Positions 15,248 through 22,661 of a stretch of DNA of 64,000 nucleotides are shown piece after piece; within the stretch, counting starts at the first letter, position 1, and each line of letters begins with the position of its first letter. The notes below the pieces were generated by a model that had not been told where the DNA came from, did no database searches, and was given only the letters and a program-made list of their open reading frames with translations. The position numbers and the translations under genes are program-made. The stretch comes from JAABRU01 sp050180235. GTDB taxonomy: Bacteria > Desulfobacterota > Desulfobacteria > Desulfobacterales > Desulfococcaceae. The stretch spans positions 1 through 64,000 of the forward strand of contig JBFXEJ010000004.1 in the NCBI GenBank assembly GCA_050180235.1, in the 5' to 3' direction.

Positions 15248-16599
15248 AAACGGTATCTGTCATCGGACTGGGGCTTTCCCCTGCTGATCTTACCGCAGCA
15301 CATTTGGAACTCATCGGCTCTGCGGATATCCTCATAGGCGGAAAACGGCATCTGGCATATTTTGAAGATCTGCCCTGCATCAAAAAGGAAATCAGCAAAA
15401 ATCTCAGCGAAGTCAAGGAGTTCATCCGGCTAAATATGGCAGACAAGGCCATTACTGTGCTGGCCTCCGGTGATCCGCTTTTTTACGGTATCGGCTCTTA
15501 TTTGGTCAAAAAAATCGGGGCGGAGAATGTGCACATTTATCCCAATATTACTTCGGTGAGCGCTGCCTTTGCCCGGATAAAAGAATCATGGCAGGATGCC
15601 TGTGTTATCAGTATGCACGGACAGTTTGATGAAGGGGAACTGCTGTTTGCAATGCACAGGGAGAACAAAATCGCTTTGCTGACCGATCCGCAGCATTCTC
15701 CCGCGTGGCTGGGTCAATTTCTTCTAAAGAAAGAAATAAATGATTTCCGTATGTGCGTACTGGAGCAACTTGGAACAGATACAGAAAAAATGCAATGGTT
15801 TGAAGCAGAAGAGGCGGCTGAAAAGGATTTTGCCGAGCCAAATCTTGTCATTCTGCAAAAAACAGAACAAGCTTCCGGCTTGTTTACACCGGAAAAAGTA
15901 GAACAGGCTTCCAGCTTGTTTATACGTAACGATATGAACAAACCGGAAACCTGTTATCGCTCCGGGAACAAGCTGGAAGCTTGTTCTACTGTCTCCGGAA
16001 ACAGGCTGGAAGCTTGTTCTACTTTGCATTTGGGAATGCCGGATGAATGTTTTGAACATGAAAAAGGACTGATTACCAAATCTGAAGTCCGGGCTGTCAC
16101 GCTTTCCAAACTCCGGCTTTGTTCACCTGACCTGATCCTGTGGGATCTGGGCGCGGGCAGCGGCTCCGTATCTGTGGAAGCCTCGCTGTTTCTTCCAAAA
16201 GGGAAAATCTTCACTTTGGAGCAGCATCCGGAAAGAATCGCACAGATTCGGGAAAACCGCAGACGATTTGGGGTATATCAGATGGAAGTGATACAGACCG
16301 TTCTTCCGGACGGACTGGAAAATCTGCCCCGGCCTGACCGGGTTTTCATTGGCGGCGGGGGAAAAAATCTTGAAACCATTATCCGCACAGCAGCAGGATA
16401 TATGAAAACCCCCGGAATCATGGTCATCAACACGGTATTGGTGCAGAATATTCAGACAGCACTTGACACTTTGCAGAAAAGCGGGTTTATTGCAGAAATC
16501 ATACAGGTGCAAATCAGTGCGGGAAAGGCTATGCCCTGGGGCGAACGTCTTGCAGCGCAGAACCCGGTGTGGATTGTCACCGGCATGAGGGACAGTTGA
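15244..16599 (+). CDS. cbiET: Fused precorrin-6Y/7 methyltransferase CbiE-CbiT with repeat-encoded linker
   Basis: A 451-residue bifunctional enzyme. Residues 1-207 are the CbiE tetrapyrrole-methylase domain (SVIGLGLSPADLTAAHLEL, ASGDPLFYGIGSYL). Residues 261-451 are the CbiT C15-methyltransferase/decarboxylase with the SAM motif DLGAGSGSVSVEA at 301. CobL-type fusions are normally about 400 residues with the conserved LHLGxPDExFEHExGLITK directly after the CbiE end. Here residues 209-260 are extra. They are encoded by dispersed family E repeats read through in frame (EQASSLF, KLEACST). The insertion avoids both folds, so the enzyme can still be active. ATGA overlap with cbiD couples translation. 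Confidence 0.9.
   Translation: MKTVSVIGLGLSPADLTAAHLELIGSADILIGGKRHLAYFEDLPCIKKEISKNLSEVKEFIRLNMADKAITVLASGDPLFYGIGSYLVKKIGAENVHIYPNITSVSAAFARIKESWQDACVISMHGQFDEGELLFAMHRENKIALLTDPQHSPAWLGQFLLKKEINDFRMCVLEQLGTDTEKMQWFEAEEAAEKDFAEPNLVILQKTEQASGLFTPEKVEQASSLFIRNDMNKPETCYRSGNKLEACSTVSGNRLEACSTLHLGMPDECFEHEKGLITKSEVRAVTLSKLRLCSPDLILWDLGAGSGSVSVEASLFLPKGKIFTLEQHPERIAQIRENRRRFGVYQMEVIQTVLPDGLENLPRPDRVFIGGGGKNLETIIRTAAGYMKTPGIMVINTVLVQNIQTALDTLQKSGFIAEIIQVQISAGKAMPWGERLAAQNPVWIVTGMRDS
15866..16023. repeat. Family E repeat array inside cbiET (copy E2)
   Basis: Four units in alternating orientation: GAACAAGCTTCCGGCTTGTT, GAACAGGCTTCCAGCTTGTT, then AACAAGCTGGAAGCTTGTTC and AACAGGCTGGAAGCTTGTTC. Near 15941-15957 a partial unit (GAACAAACCGGAAACCTGTT) sits between them. 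The segment from codon 209 to codon 260 is 156 bp, a multiple of three, and stop-free in the cbiET frame. Confidence 0.88.
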
Positions 16600-16626
16600 A
16601 CCAACCGGGGTGAAGGATATTTAAAG

Positions 16627-16947
16627 TTGGTTCAGATCTTTGGTCTGATCCATTTTGACTTTGACACAACTCCGTTGTTATTATGGTTCACAGAGAATGC
16701 GGATATAAGGCAATTTATGAAAGTATTTATCGGCTCTATTGCATTCGTCATTTCTGTTATTGTTGCTAAAATTGTTCTGATACTGATAGTATCTCCCGTT
16801 TTAGTTATTCCTTCTATTTCAAATTCCTCCATTTCAGGTGGAATATGTATGGGTATTGCTGTAATCGCGGGTATCTGTTCTGGAATATTTTGTTTTAAAA
16901 GAATTTTCAGATACTTAAATAAAGAAATTCCAAAAATATTGAAATAA
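16627..16947 (+). CDS. Small hydrophobic protein, uncertain
   Basis: A possible 106-residue protein from TTG 16627 (GAAGGA upstream) or 76 residues from ATG 16717. Two hydrophobic segments are visible (IGSIAFVISVIVAKIVLIL and SGGICMGIAVIAGICSGIF), ending in a basic tail. I do not recognise it. It sits between cbiET and rfbA in DNA of higher A+T content, flanked by a weak inverted pair (AGTTGGTTCAGAT at 16625, TTGAACCAACT at 17058), so it could be cargo of a small element or a chance reading frame. Confidence 0.3.
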   Translation: MVQIFGLIHFDFDTTPLLLWFTENADIRQFMKVFIGSIAFVISVIVAKIVLILIVSPVLVIPSISNSSISGGICMGIAVIAGICSGIFCFKRIFRYLNKEIPKILK

Positions 16948-16961
16948 GGGCTGCATAGAAC

Positions 16962-17004
16962 TATGCCTTCCGGCAGACGCAAGAAGCAGTGTCGCTGAAG
17001 GCAT
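16962..17004. terminator. Imperfect hairpin ahead of rfbA
   Basis: ATGCCTTCCGGCAGAC pairs imperfectly with GTCGCTGAAGGCAT. It lies 15 bp behind the small hydrophobic frame and is followed by GTTATATTTCT. It may terminate transcription coming from the cbi genes. Confidence 0.35.
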
Positions 17005-17088
17005 GTTATATTTCTAAAAAGAATGTAGTGCAGGTCTGTTCTGTTCAAATCGGAAATTTGAACCAACTATGAAAAAAGGGGTTATAAC

Positions 17089-17958
17089 ATGAAAGGCATT
17101 ATTCTGGCGGGCGGATCAGGCACACGTCTGTATCCCATTACAAAGGTGGTGAGCAAGCAACTGCTGCCCATATATGACAAACCCATGATTTATTATCCCC
17201 TTTCCGTGCTCATGCTGGCCGGAATCCGGGAAATTCTGATCATCTCCACACCTCACGATCTTCCCCTTTTCAAAAGACTGCTGGAAGACGGCAGCCAGTG
17301 GGGACTTTCTTTTGATTATGTGGAACAGCCCGCTCCCGAAGGCATTGCGCAGGCATTTATTCTGGGAAAGGAATTCATTGGAAAGGATTCTGTCTGCCTG
17401 ATTCTCGGAGACAATATTTTTTACGGTCACGGCATGACCCCCAAACTTGACAATGCGGTTTCCCGAAAAGACGGCGCGACTGTGTTCGGTTACTGGGTCA
17501 AAGATCCCCATCGTTACGGCGTGGTCAGTTTTGACAAATCCGGCAAGGCTCTGGATATTGTGGAAAAACCGGAAAAACCCAAATCCAGTTATGCTGTCAC
17601 CGGTCTGTATTTTTACGACAATCAGGTGATTGACATAGCAGCAGGTCTCAAACCTTCTGCAAGAGGGGAACTGGAAATCACGGATGTGAATCTGGCTTAT
17701 CTGAAAATGGGATCGCTCAACGTGGAAAAACTGGGACGGGGCATTGCCTGGCTGGATACCGGAACCCATGAAAGCCTGATGCAGGCCTCTGATTATATTG
17801 AAACCATTGAGGCCCGGCAGGGACTGAAAATCGCGTGTGTGGAGGAAATCGCTTTCCGCAAGGGCTATATTAAGGAAGCACAGGTGAAAAAACTGGCACG
17901 GCCCCTGCTGAAAAATGCGTATGGGCAGTATCTGATGGAAATGCTGAAATATGAATAA
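17089..17958 (+). CDS. rfbA: Glucose-1-phosphate thymidylyltransferase
   Basis: The 289-residue RmlA enzyme makes dTDP-glucose from glucose-1-phosphate and dTTP, the first step to dTDP-L-rhamnose. The nucleotide-binding start LAGGSGTRLYPIT (residues 7-19), PIYDKPMIYYPLSVLMLAGI, LGDNIFYG and WLDTGTHESL are all standard. AAAGGGG stands ahead of the ATG. rfbC and rfbD follow after a family B repeat; rfbB (4,6-dehydratase) is not in the window and must be elsewhere for a complete pathway. Confidence 0.96.
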   Translation: MKGIILAGGSGTRLYPITKVVSKQLLPIYDKPMIYYPLSVLMLAGIREILIISTPHDLPLFKRLLEDGSQWGLSFDYVEQPAPEGIAQAFILGKEFIGKDSVCLILGDNIFYGHGMTPKLDNAVSRKDGATVFGYWVKDPHRYGVVSFDKSGKALDIVEKPEKPKSSYAVTGLYFYDNQVIDIAAGLKPSARGELEITDVNLAYLKMGSLNVEKLGRGIAWLDTGTHESLMQASDYIETIEARQGLKIACVEEIAFRKGYIKEAQVKKLARPLLKNAYGQYLMEMLKYE

Positions 17959-17987
17959 AAACAGGAATCCTGGAAAAAAACAGCATC

Positions 17988-18131
17988 ATTAACTGATGTT
18001 ACGCCAATCCTTCAGAATCCGGCAGACTGCTGTATTTCCCGTCATTCCGGCAAAAGCCGGAATCCGGTATTTTCAAAGACTTCTGGATACCGGCTTTCTC
18101 CGGTATGACGATCCGGCGTAACATCAGTCAT
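17988..18131. repeat. Family B element, copy B2, between rfbA and rfbC
   Basis: ATTAACTGATGTTACGCC and GGCGTAACATCAGTCATTAA form the arms. The core has GTCATTCCGGCAAAAGCCGG and its mirrored GGCTTTCTCCGGTATGAC. It splits the rfb genes by about 350 bp in all; the remainder up to 18307 shows no feature. Confidence 0.75.
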
Positions 18132-18307
18132 TAATATAAATTCTGAAAGATAATCAGACAGTAACCTTTGTGAGACTTTGTGTCTTTGTGCCTTCGTGGC
18201 ATAAAACAGAAAACCGTGGAGAGAGGAAACTTTTTTTGCCAAAATTTTTTCCAAATTTCATATAACCAGTATCAGCAATCAGCAAGTATTCATTATTAAG
18301 GTAATTT

Positions 18308-18871
18308 ATGAACATCATACCCACTTCACTTGACGGGGTTCTGATTGTGGAACCCGGAGTATTCAAAGACCCGCGCGGCTTTTTCATGGAAACCTTTCAG
18401 GAAAACCGCTACAGGAAATCCGGCATTGACCGGCATTTTGTGCAGGACAATCTTTCCTTTTCTGTGCGTGACACATTGAGAGGACTGCATTTTCAGATTC
18501 GCAATCCCCAGGCCAAGGTGGTGCAGGCTGTTTCCGGAGAAATCTTTGATGTTGCTGTGGACATCCGGCCCGGCTCTCTGACCTTTGGCAAATGGACAGG
18601 CGTGATTCTTTCAGATCAGAATCACCGGCAGTTGTTCATTCCCGAAGGATTTGCTCACGGATTCTGCGTATTGAGTGAAACTGCACATTTTCTTTACAAG
18701 TGTTCGGATTTTTACGCGGCTGATGACGAGGGCGGCATTCTCTGGTCTGACCCGGATATCGGTATTGAATGGCCCGTGGATTTTCCGATTATATCTGAAA
18801 AGGACAGCCGCTATCCCTGCCTTTCCCAATGCGCTCCGGAGCGGTTGCCCACAGGGAGGAAAAAACAATGA
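18308..18871 (+). CDS. rfbC: dTDP-4-dehydrorhamnose 3,5-epimerase
   Basis: The 187-residue cupin-type RmlC epimerase. DPRGFFMETF (residues 21-30), FVQDNLSFS, and the catalytic histidine H61 in RGLHFQ are visible, followed by GEIFDVAVDIRPGS and the PEGFAHGFCVLS strand. An A+T-rich leader with AAGGTAATTT precedes the ATG. The last 4 bp overlap the rfbD start, so the two are coupled. Confidence 0.95.
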   Translation: MNIIPTSLDGVLIVEPGVFKDPRGFFMETFQENRYRKSGIDRHFVQDNLSFSVRDTLRGLHFQIRNPQAKVVQAVSGEIFDVAVDIRPGSLTFGKWTGVILSDQNHRQLFIPEGFAHGFCVLSETAHFLYKCSDFYAADDEGGILWSDPDIGIEWPVDFPIISEKDSRYPCLSQCAPERLPTGRKKQ

Positions 18872-19776
18872 ATATAATGATTACAGGCTCAAAAGGACAA
18901 CTGGGCTGGGAACTCATGCGTCAGGGCAGGGATTTTAATCTGCTGGGACTGGATCTGCCGGAACTGGACATCACCCGGCCGGAAAACATTGCGGAATGTG
19001 CAAAGGATTTTCAGCCGGATCTGCTCATCAACGCGGCAGCATACACCAATGTGGACAAATCCGAATCTGATGTGCAAACCGCTTTTGCCGTGAACAAAGA
19101 CGGGGCTGCCAATCTTGCGGATTTCTGCAAAAAGAGAAATATCCCTCTGATCCATATTTCCACAGATTTTGTTTTTGACGGGAAAAAAACAAGTCCTTAT
19201 CTGGAAACCGATCCGGTATCTCCTCTGGGCGTTTATGGAAAAAGCAAGGCCGATGGAGAAGAAGTAGTTCGTAAGGGATTGAAAGAGCATATCATCATCC
19301 GCACGGCATGGCTTTACGGTGTTCACGGACATAATTTCGTAAAAACAATGATCCGGCTTGTTCAGGAAAGAGAGGAACTCGGTGTTGTGGCTGACCAGCA
19401 TGGCTGCCCAACCTGCGCTGCTGATCTGGCAGAAGCTGTGCTGCGGGTTGCTCAGCAAATCTGTTCAGATAAAGATATCTCATGGGGAACATATCACTAC
19501 TGCGGAAAAGGAATTATCACTTGGCACGGATTTACAGAAAAAATACTGGAACTGGCCCGGCCATATTTTTCCATACGCACTCAAAAGGTCAATGCCATCA
19601 ACACAGCACAGTATCCCACACCTGCCCGGCGGCCCGCGTATTCTGCTCTGGACTGCACCCGGATTCGGGAAAATTTTGGCGTGGAAACCAAAGACTGGAA
19701 AGAAAGTCTGAAAAACACCATAGTGCAGATAGCGGAATCTGGAATATACGGAAAGCTGGCAGATCAGATATTTTAA
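18868..19776 (+). CDS. rfbD: dTDP-4-dehydrorhamnose reductase
   Basis: A 302-residue short-chain dehydrogenase fold that reduces dTDP-6-deoxy-L-lyxo-4-hexulose to dTDP-L-rhamnose. The NAD(P) motif ITGSKGQLG (residues 5-13), the INAAAYTNVDKSE block and the catalytic Y123-GKS-K127 are present. The start at 18868 gives MNIMITGSKG and overlaps rfbC as ATGA behind GGGAGG; an earlier in-frame ATG at 18829 lies inside rfbC and adds 13 non-conserved residues. The sugar probably feeds the exopolysaccharide locus that starts 2.9 kb downstream. Confidence 0.95.
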   Translation: MNIMITGSKGQLGWELMRQGRDFNLLGLDLPELDITRPENIAECAKDFQPDLLINAAAYTNVDKSESDVQTAFAVNKDGAANLADFCKKRNIPLIHISTDFVFDGKKTSPYLETDPVSPLGVYGKSKADGEEVVRKGLKEHIIIRTAWLYGVHGHNFVKTMIRLVQEREELGVVADQHGCPTCAADLAEAVLRVAQQICSDKDISWGTYHYCGKGIITWHGFTEKILELARPYFSIRTQKVNAINTAQYPTPARRPAYSALDCTRIRENFGVETKDWKESLKNTIVQIAESGIYGKLADQIF

Positions 19777-19810
19777 AACCTGGCAGGCTGAAATTATACT
19801 GGGTCAACCC

Positions 19811-19892
19811 GGTTGCTCCGTTCAATTTTTTGCACTCCGCCAGATCAGTCTGAGTGCAGGAGTACAAAATTGAGCGGAGCGGTTTTTTTGCA
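19811..19892. repeat. Family A core, copy A3
   Basis: TTGCTCCGTTCAATTTTTTGC and its mirrored counterpart GAGCGGAGCGGTTTTTTTGC flank GCACTCC...GGAGTAC, the inner palindrome of A1 and A2. The long outer arms are not evident here. The remaining sequence from 19893 to 20417 is A+T-rich and holds nothing I can support. Confidence 0.5.
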
Positions 19893-20417
19893 TTTCTGTA
19901 TCCGGTTTTGCAGGGGCAAAGGAGATACAGAATTCTGCATTACCACAGTTACAGGAAAAAATATCATAATTTATTCTATATTTTAAATAATTTCTTATAT
20001 CAACAGGTTAAATATATACTACAAAAAATGATGCTGAAAAAGGCAAAAGAATTTTTTCTTCAAATTTTGGAGGATAATAAGGCTGAAAGCATCATTTTTT
20101 TGAAAAACAGAAAAAATAACTTATGTAATAGTAGATGAAAAACATGACTCAAAGGAATGGATATGAAAATTTTTACAGATTTTTTATAAATTAAAATAGG
20201 ATATTAAAAATATTTTCCGGCAAAAAGAAAAATAGTTCTTATGTCTGGCATGTATTCTGCATATCAAAACAGCAAATCTGAATCATGAAAGATCAGATAA
20301 AATAGTCTTTGCAGAATGAATTTCATAGTACTTTATGACAGCGTGCGCGAAAAAATCAATTGATTGTCATTAAGGTTCCCTGAAAATCAGCAAAAGCTCA
20401 TTACAGTAATCTAAGAA

Positions 20418-20486
20418 AAGGCCAAACTCATCGTGAGGTGAGGACGGAAAGCCACGGGTCTTATGGGAAGACAGCCGGGTTGCCTT
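20418..20486 (+). promoter_or_regulatory. GEMM-I cyclic dinucleotide riboswitch
   Basis: The aptamer has all the landmarks of the GEMM-I class. P1 is AAGGC (20418) with GCCTT (20482), then the CAAA strand. A first hairpin CTCATC-GTGA-GGTGAG has a GNRA loop. Next is the conserved ACGGAAAGCC (family consensus ACGCAAAGCC), a short second hairpin GTCTT-ATGGG-AAGAC and the closing GCCGGGTTGCC. GEMM-I RNAs bind cyclic di-GMP, and a subgroup known from Geobacter binds cGAMP; which of the two applies here cannot be read safely. It lies 76 bp upstream of the PEP-CTERM gene on the same strand, with a hairpin between. Confidence 0.88.
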
Positions 20487-20498
20487 GATGAAGTTGCG

Positions 20499-20523
20499 GT
20501 GAACTGGCGCTGTGCCGGTTCAC
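20499..20523 (+). terminator. Expression-platform hairpin of the riboswitch
   Basis: GGTGAACTGGC pairs with GCCGGTTCACC (one G-U) around GCTGT, 12 nt behind the aptamer. The following ATCTTATTAAACTTT is only moderately U-rich, so it could act as a weak terminator or as part of a switch that hides or frees the downstream GGAGG ribosome site. Confidence 0.6.
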
Positions 20524-20561
20524 CATCTTATTAAACTTTATTTAAGGCATGGAGGTTTATC

Positions 20562-21293
20562 ATGAAAAATTTTGCAAAAGTTTTGGCAGTGGCGGCAGTG
20601 GCAGTGTTTTTGGTGGCAGGGAGTGCATGGGCAACCTATATTAATCCGATAGGCGGAGATGGACCCAACACAGATCTGCAGACACTTTTGAATGGTATAG
20701 GTTCAACCATTGATGTAGATGACGATCAACTGTCTGATGCGGCTGATTCTTATTGGAATCTGACTGCATCTGGCGGTTCTGTCACAACGCTTATTTTTGA
20801 ATTTGCGGGGTTTAGCAACATAAATTCTTTTGGTGTATATAATGGCAGTCAGACGGTGGAGTTATTCGATGGGGCGGCATATAATCCGGATGCTCAGGCT
20901 ATGTTTTCAATAAGGGCCGATGGCTCTGTGAGAGTAAACAATGTTGACACATTTATTGATTTTGCAGGTGATACTTTTGGTTACTATTTGCAAAACGATA
21001 CCGGTATTTTCTACAGTGATACCAGTAAGAATAATAATGGAGTTGACATGATGGTCGCTTATCAGGGAAAAGATTCCGATATTGTCACTATTCCGGGCTA
21101 TACGGCTGGATTATGGACTGACAGTGAGTTTATTCTGGCTTGGGAAGATACGATGAATGGTGACAGCGATTTTAATGACTTTGTCGTCATGGTTGAATCC
21201 GTAGATCCGGTTCCTGAGCCCGCCACCATGTTCCTGCTGGGTTCCGGACTTGTCGGTCTGGGTGTCATCGGACGGAAAAAGAAAGTTGCATAA
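20562..21293 (+). CDS. PEP-CTERM secreted protein with DUF4114-like domain
   Basis: A 243-residue exported protein. It has a signal peptide (residues 1-24, ending SAWA), a beta-rich body, and near residue 190 the DUF4114 pattern EFILAWEDTMNGDSDFNDFV, which resembles a calcium-binding surface module. The PEP-CTERM tripartite tail follows: VPEPATMF at 217, a hydrophobic helix LLGSGLVGLGVIG, and GRKKK. The tail is the substrate signal of exosortases such as the one at 33392-34276. Strong GGAGG precedes the ATG. A GEMM-I riboswitch controls the leader and a strong terminator closes the unit, so it is a separate transcript. It is the only PEP-CTERM tail found in the window. Confidence 0.93.
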   Translation: MKNFAKVLAVAAVAVFLVAGSAWATYINPIGGDGPNTDLQTLLNGIGSTIDVDDDQLSDAADSYWNLTASGGSVTTLIFEFAGFSNINSFGVYNGSQTVELFDGAAYNPDAQAMFSIRADGSVRVNNVDTFIDFAGDTFGYYLQNDTGIFYSDTSKNNNGVDMMVAYQGKDSDIVTIPGYTAGLWTDSEFILAWEDTMNGDSDFNDFVVMVESVDPVPEPATMFLLGSGLVGLGVIGRKKKVA

Positions 21294-21322
21294 TCATAAC
21301 TGATATTGCTCATTTTTTCTTC

Positions 21323-21353
21323 AAAGGAGGGGATTTTTCCCCTCCTTTTTTTT
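21323..21353 (+). terminator. Intrinsic terminator of the PEP-CTERM gene
   Basis: AAAGGAGGGG and CCCCTCCTTT form a 10-bp stem around ATTTTT and run into eight T. It begins 30 bp behind the stop codon. Confidence 0.92.
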
Positions 21354-21443
21354 GCACTTTGTGCTTAAAACAGCCACATTCTCTGCCACCCGTTTGGCAG
21401 TGGAACATTTATTGACAGTGCATGGGCAGACGCGCCTATGCCT

Positions 21444-21664
21444 CAATGTCATTAAATTAAGGAATTTCAGGAGTGCCGAACTTAAGGTGATTTATTAAAA
21501 TAAATATCCCATTTCAGTTCACAGGCAAAAGCTGAAAGCTTTTGCTACTTTGATAGAATATTCTTTTATGGAAATCACCTAAAGTCTGGCTGTATTTTCC
21601 CCACAATCTTTTCAGTCTCCAAAACTCTCTGTTCGGAACTCATCCGCCTTAACTTAATGGTCTC
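21444..21664. repeat. Family C element C2 with nested F and D shells
   Basis: The outer arms CAATGTCATTAAATTAAGGA and CCTTAACTTAATGG match C1. Inside them come the family F arms (AGGAGTGCCGAACTT; GTTCGGAACTC). Inside those is a complete family D element, 21482-21583 (TTAAGGTGATTT...GGAAATCACCTAA). The element is therefore three palindromes deep. The flanks do not show an exact target duplication. Confidence 0.75.
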
Positions 21665-21674
21665 TCTGCCACTA

Positions 21675-21861
21675 CTGATTTTATGATAGCGGGTCAAATC
21701 ATTTGATTCTGAAATTCCCATCCACCGGGGGGATGGGTCATCATGGAGGGGAAAAATGCCCTGAAGTTATAAACTTTTTCCACCCTCCCCGCCACTCCCT
21801 CAGGAAGGGAAGAGTTTTTTCCGCATCATCAGCCGGTTTGACCCTCTACCGATTTTATCAG
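21675..21861. mobile_element. IS1-derived MITE (two IS1 ends, no transposase)
   Basis: GATAGCGGGTCAAATCATTT (21685) and the reverse of AGCCGGTTTGACCCTCTACC (ending 21850) both resemble the inverted repeat of the IS1 copy at 45651 (GGTAGTGGGTCAAATCCGTT). They are extended outward by complementary CTGATTTTAT/GATTTTATCAG. The interior of about 130 bp is non-coding. It is probably a deletion derivative mobilised by an IS1-type transposase. Confidence 0.55.
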
Positions 21862-21863
21862 TA

Positions 21864-21977
21864 TTAGGAGTTACGCAGTTGGCTTTCAAGTATTTGATTT
21901 TACATAAGCTGATTTGTGCAGTGCAACATCTGCATCTATAAAATCAGCAGTTTAAAATTCAGTTGCGTAACTCCTAA
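21864..21977. repeat. TAGGAGTTACGCA inverted repeat
   Basis: TTAGGAGTTACGCAGTTGG and CAGTTGCGTAACTCCTAAG face each other over 114 bp with an A+T-rich interior. It is different from families A-F and occurs once here. Between it and C3, 21978-22185, nothing is recognisable. Confidence 0.55.
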
Positions 21978-22185
21978 GTATAAAAAACACCATTTCCCCA
22001 TCCATTTTTCAATATTTGTCATTATGGCAAGAAAACATCCTTGCCAAAAACATATTTTCCCTGTATAATTCAAACCAAACTGAGGGATATTTTTTTCTGC
22101 ATTTCCGGTATATATTTTTTCAAAGATTATAATTTGTGATTTTATGCAGGGGTAAACCTGTGCTTACCCCTTACAGGGCAGCCCT

Positions 22186-22394
22186 CAATGGCAATTATGT
22201 TAAGGAATTCCCGGAGTGTTTAAGGTGATGTTTTTCGTAGGGTGGGCACGGCTTTTTGTGCCCGCCGTCCTGATGAAACTGTGGGCACAAAAAGCCTTGC
22301 CCACCCTACAATATGGTACATTTTTTCATGGAAATCGCCTAACGAAAAGTCCGTCAGTCCGGGACTCCTCCAAGTCCTAACTTAATGCATATTG
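22186..22394. repeat. Family C element C3 carrying F arms and a D2 core
   Basis: The outer arms CAATGGCAATTATGTTAAGGA and TCCTAACTTAATGCATATTG are degenerate C ends. Inside are CCGGAGTG/GGGACTCC (F) and the D element 22220-22342, whose core is the GTAGGGTGGGCAC palindrome. Flanks GGGCAGCCCT and GGGCAGACCC suggest an imperfect target duplication. The following 22395-22661, up to the first exopolysaccharide gene, contains no feature I can support apart from that gene's leader. Confidence 0.7.
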
Positions 22395-22661
22395 GGGCAG
22401 ACCCCCGCAGTCAATGCCCTTTATGAGTATAATTAACCACTTTACACACCGCTGTCGTATACCGTAGACAAGACTTTGAAATTCCTGGAGTACGGCTTTA
22501 AGCTTTTTTTGAGAGTGGTTAAATCCGGGATGCTGGAACTTGGTTATGGGAAAAAAGAAGGTGGGAATTCCCTGAGATAAAAATACTTTTTTCCCCCTAT
22601 TGAAATTCCTTTCATATTCGCATATAAAAAATTCATTCTTTTTCAGGGGGCATTACAAACA

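Noticed and set aside
19854..20138. A 94-codon plus-strand frame between rfbD and the riboswitch
   Set aside because: It begins inside a family A repeat core, is A+T-rich with biased Lys/Tyr/Phe composition, and has no ribosome site.
22401..22661. A sigma-54 type promoter upstream of the chain-length gene
   Set aside because: No GG/GC pair with the required spacing was found by eye; a matrix scan would be needed.
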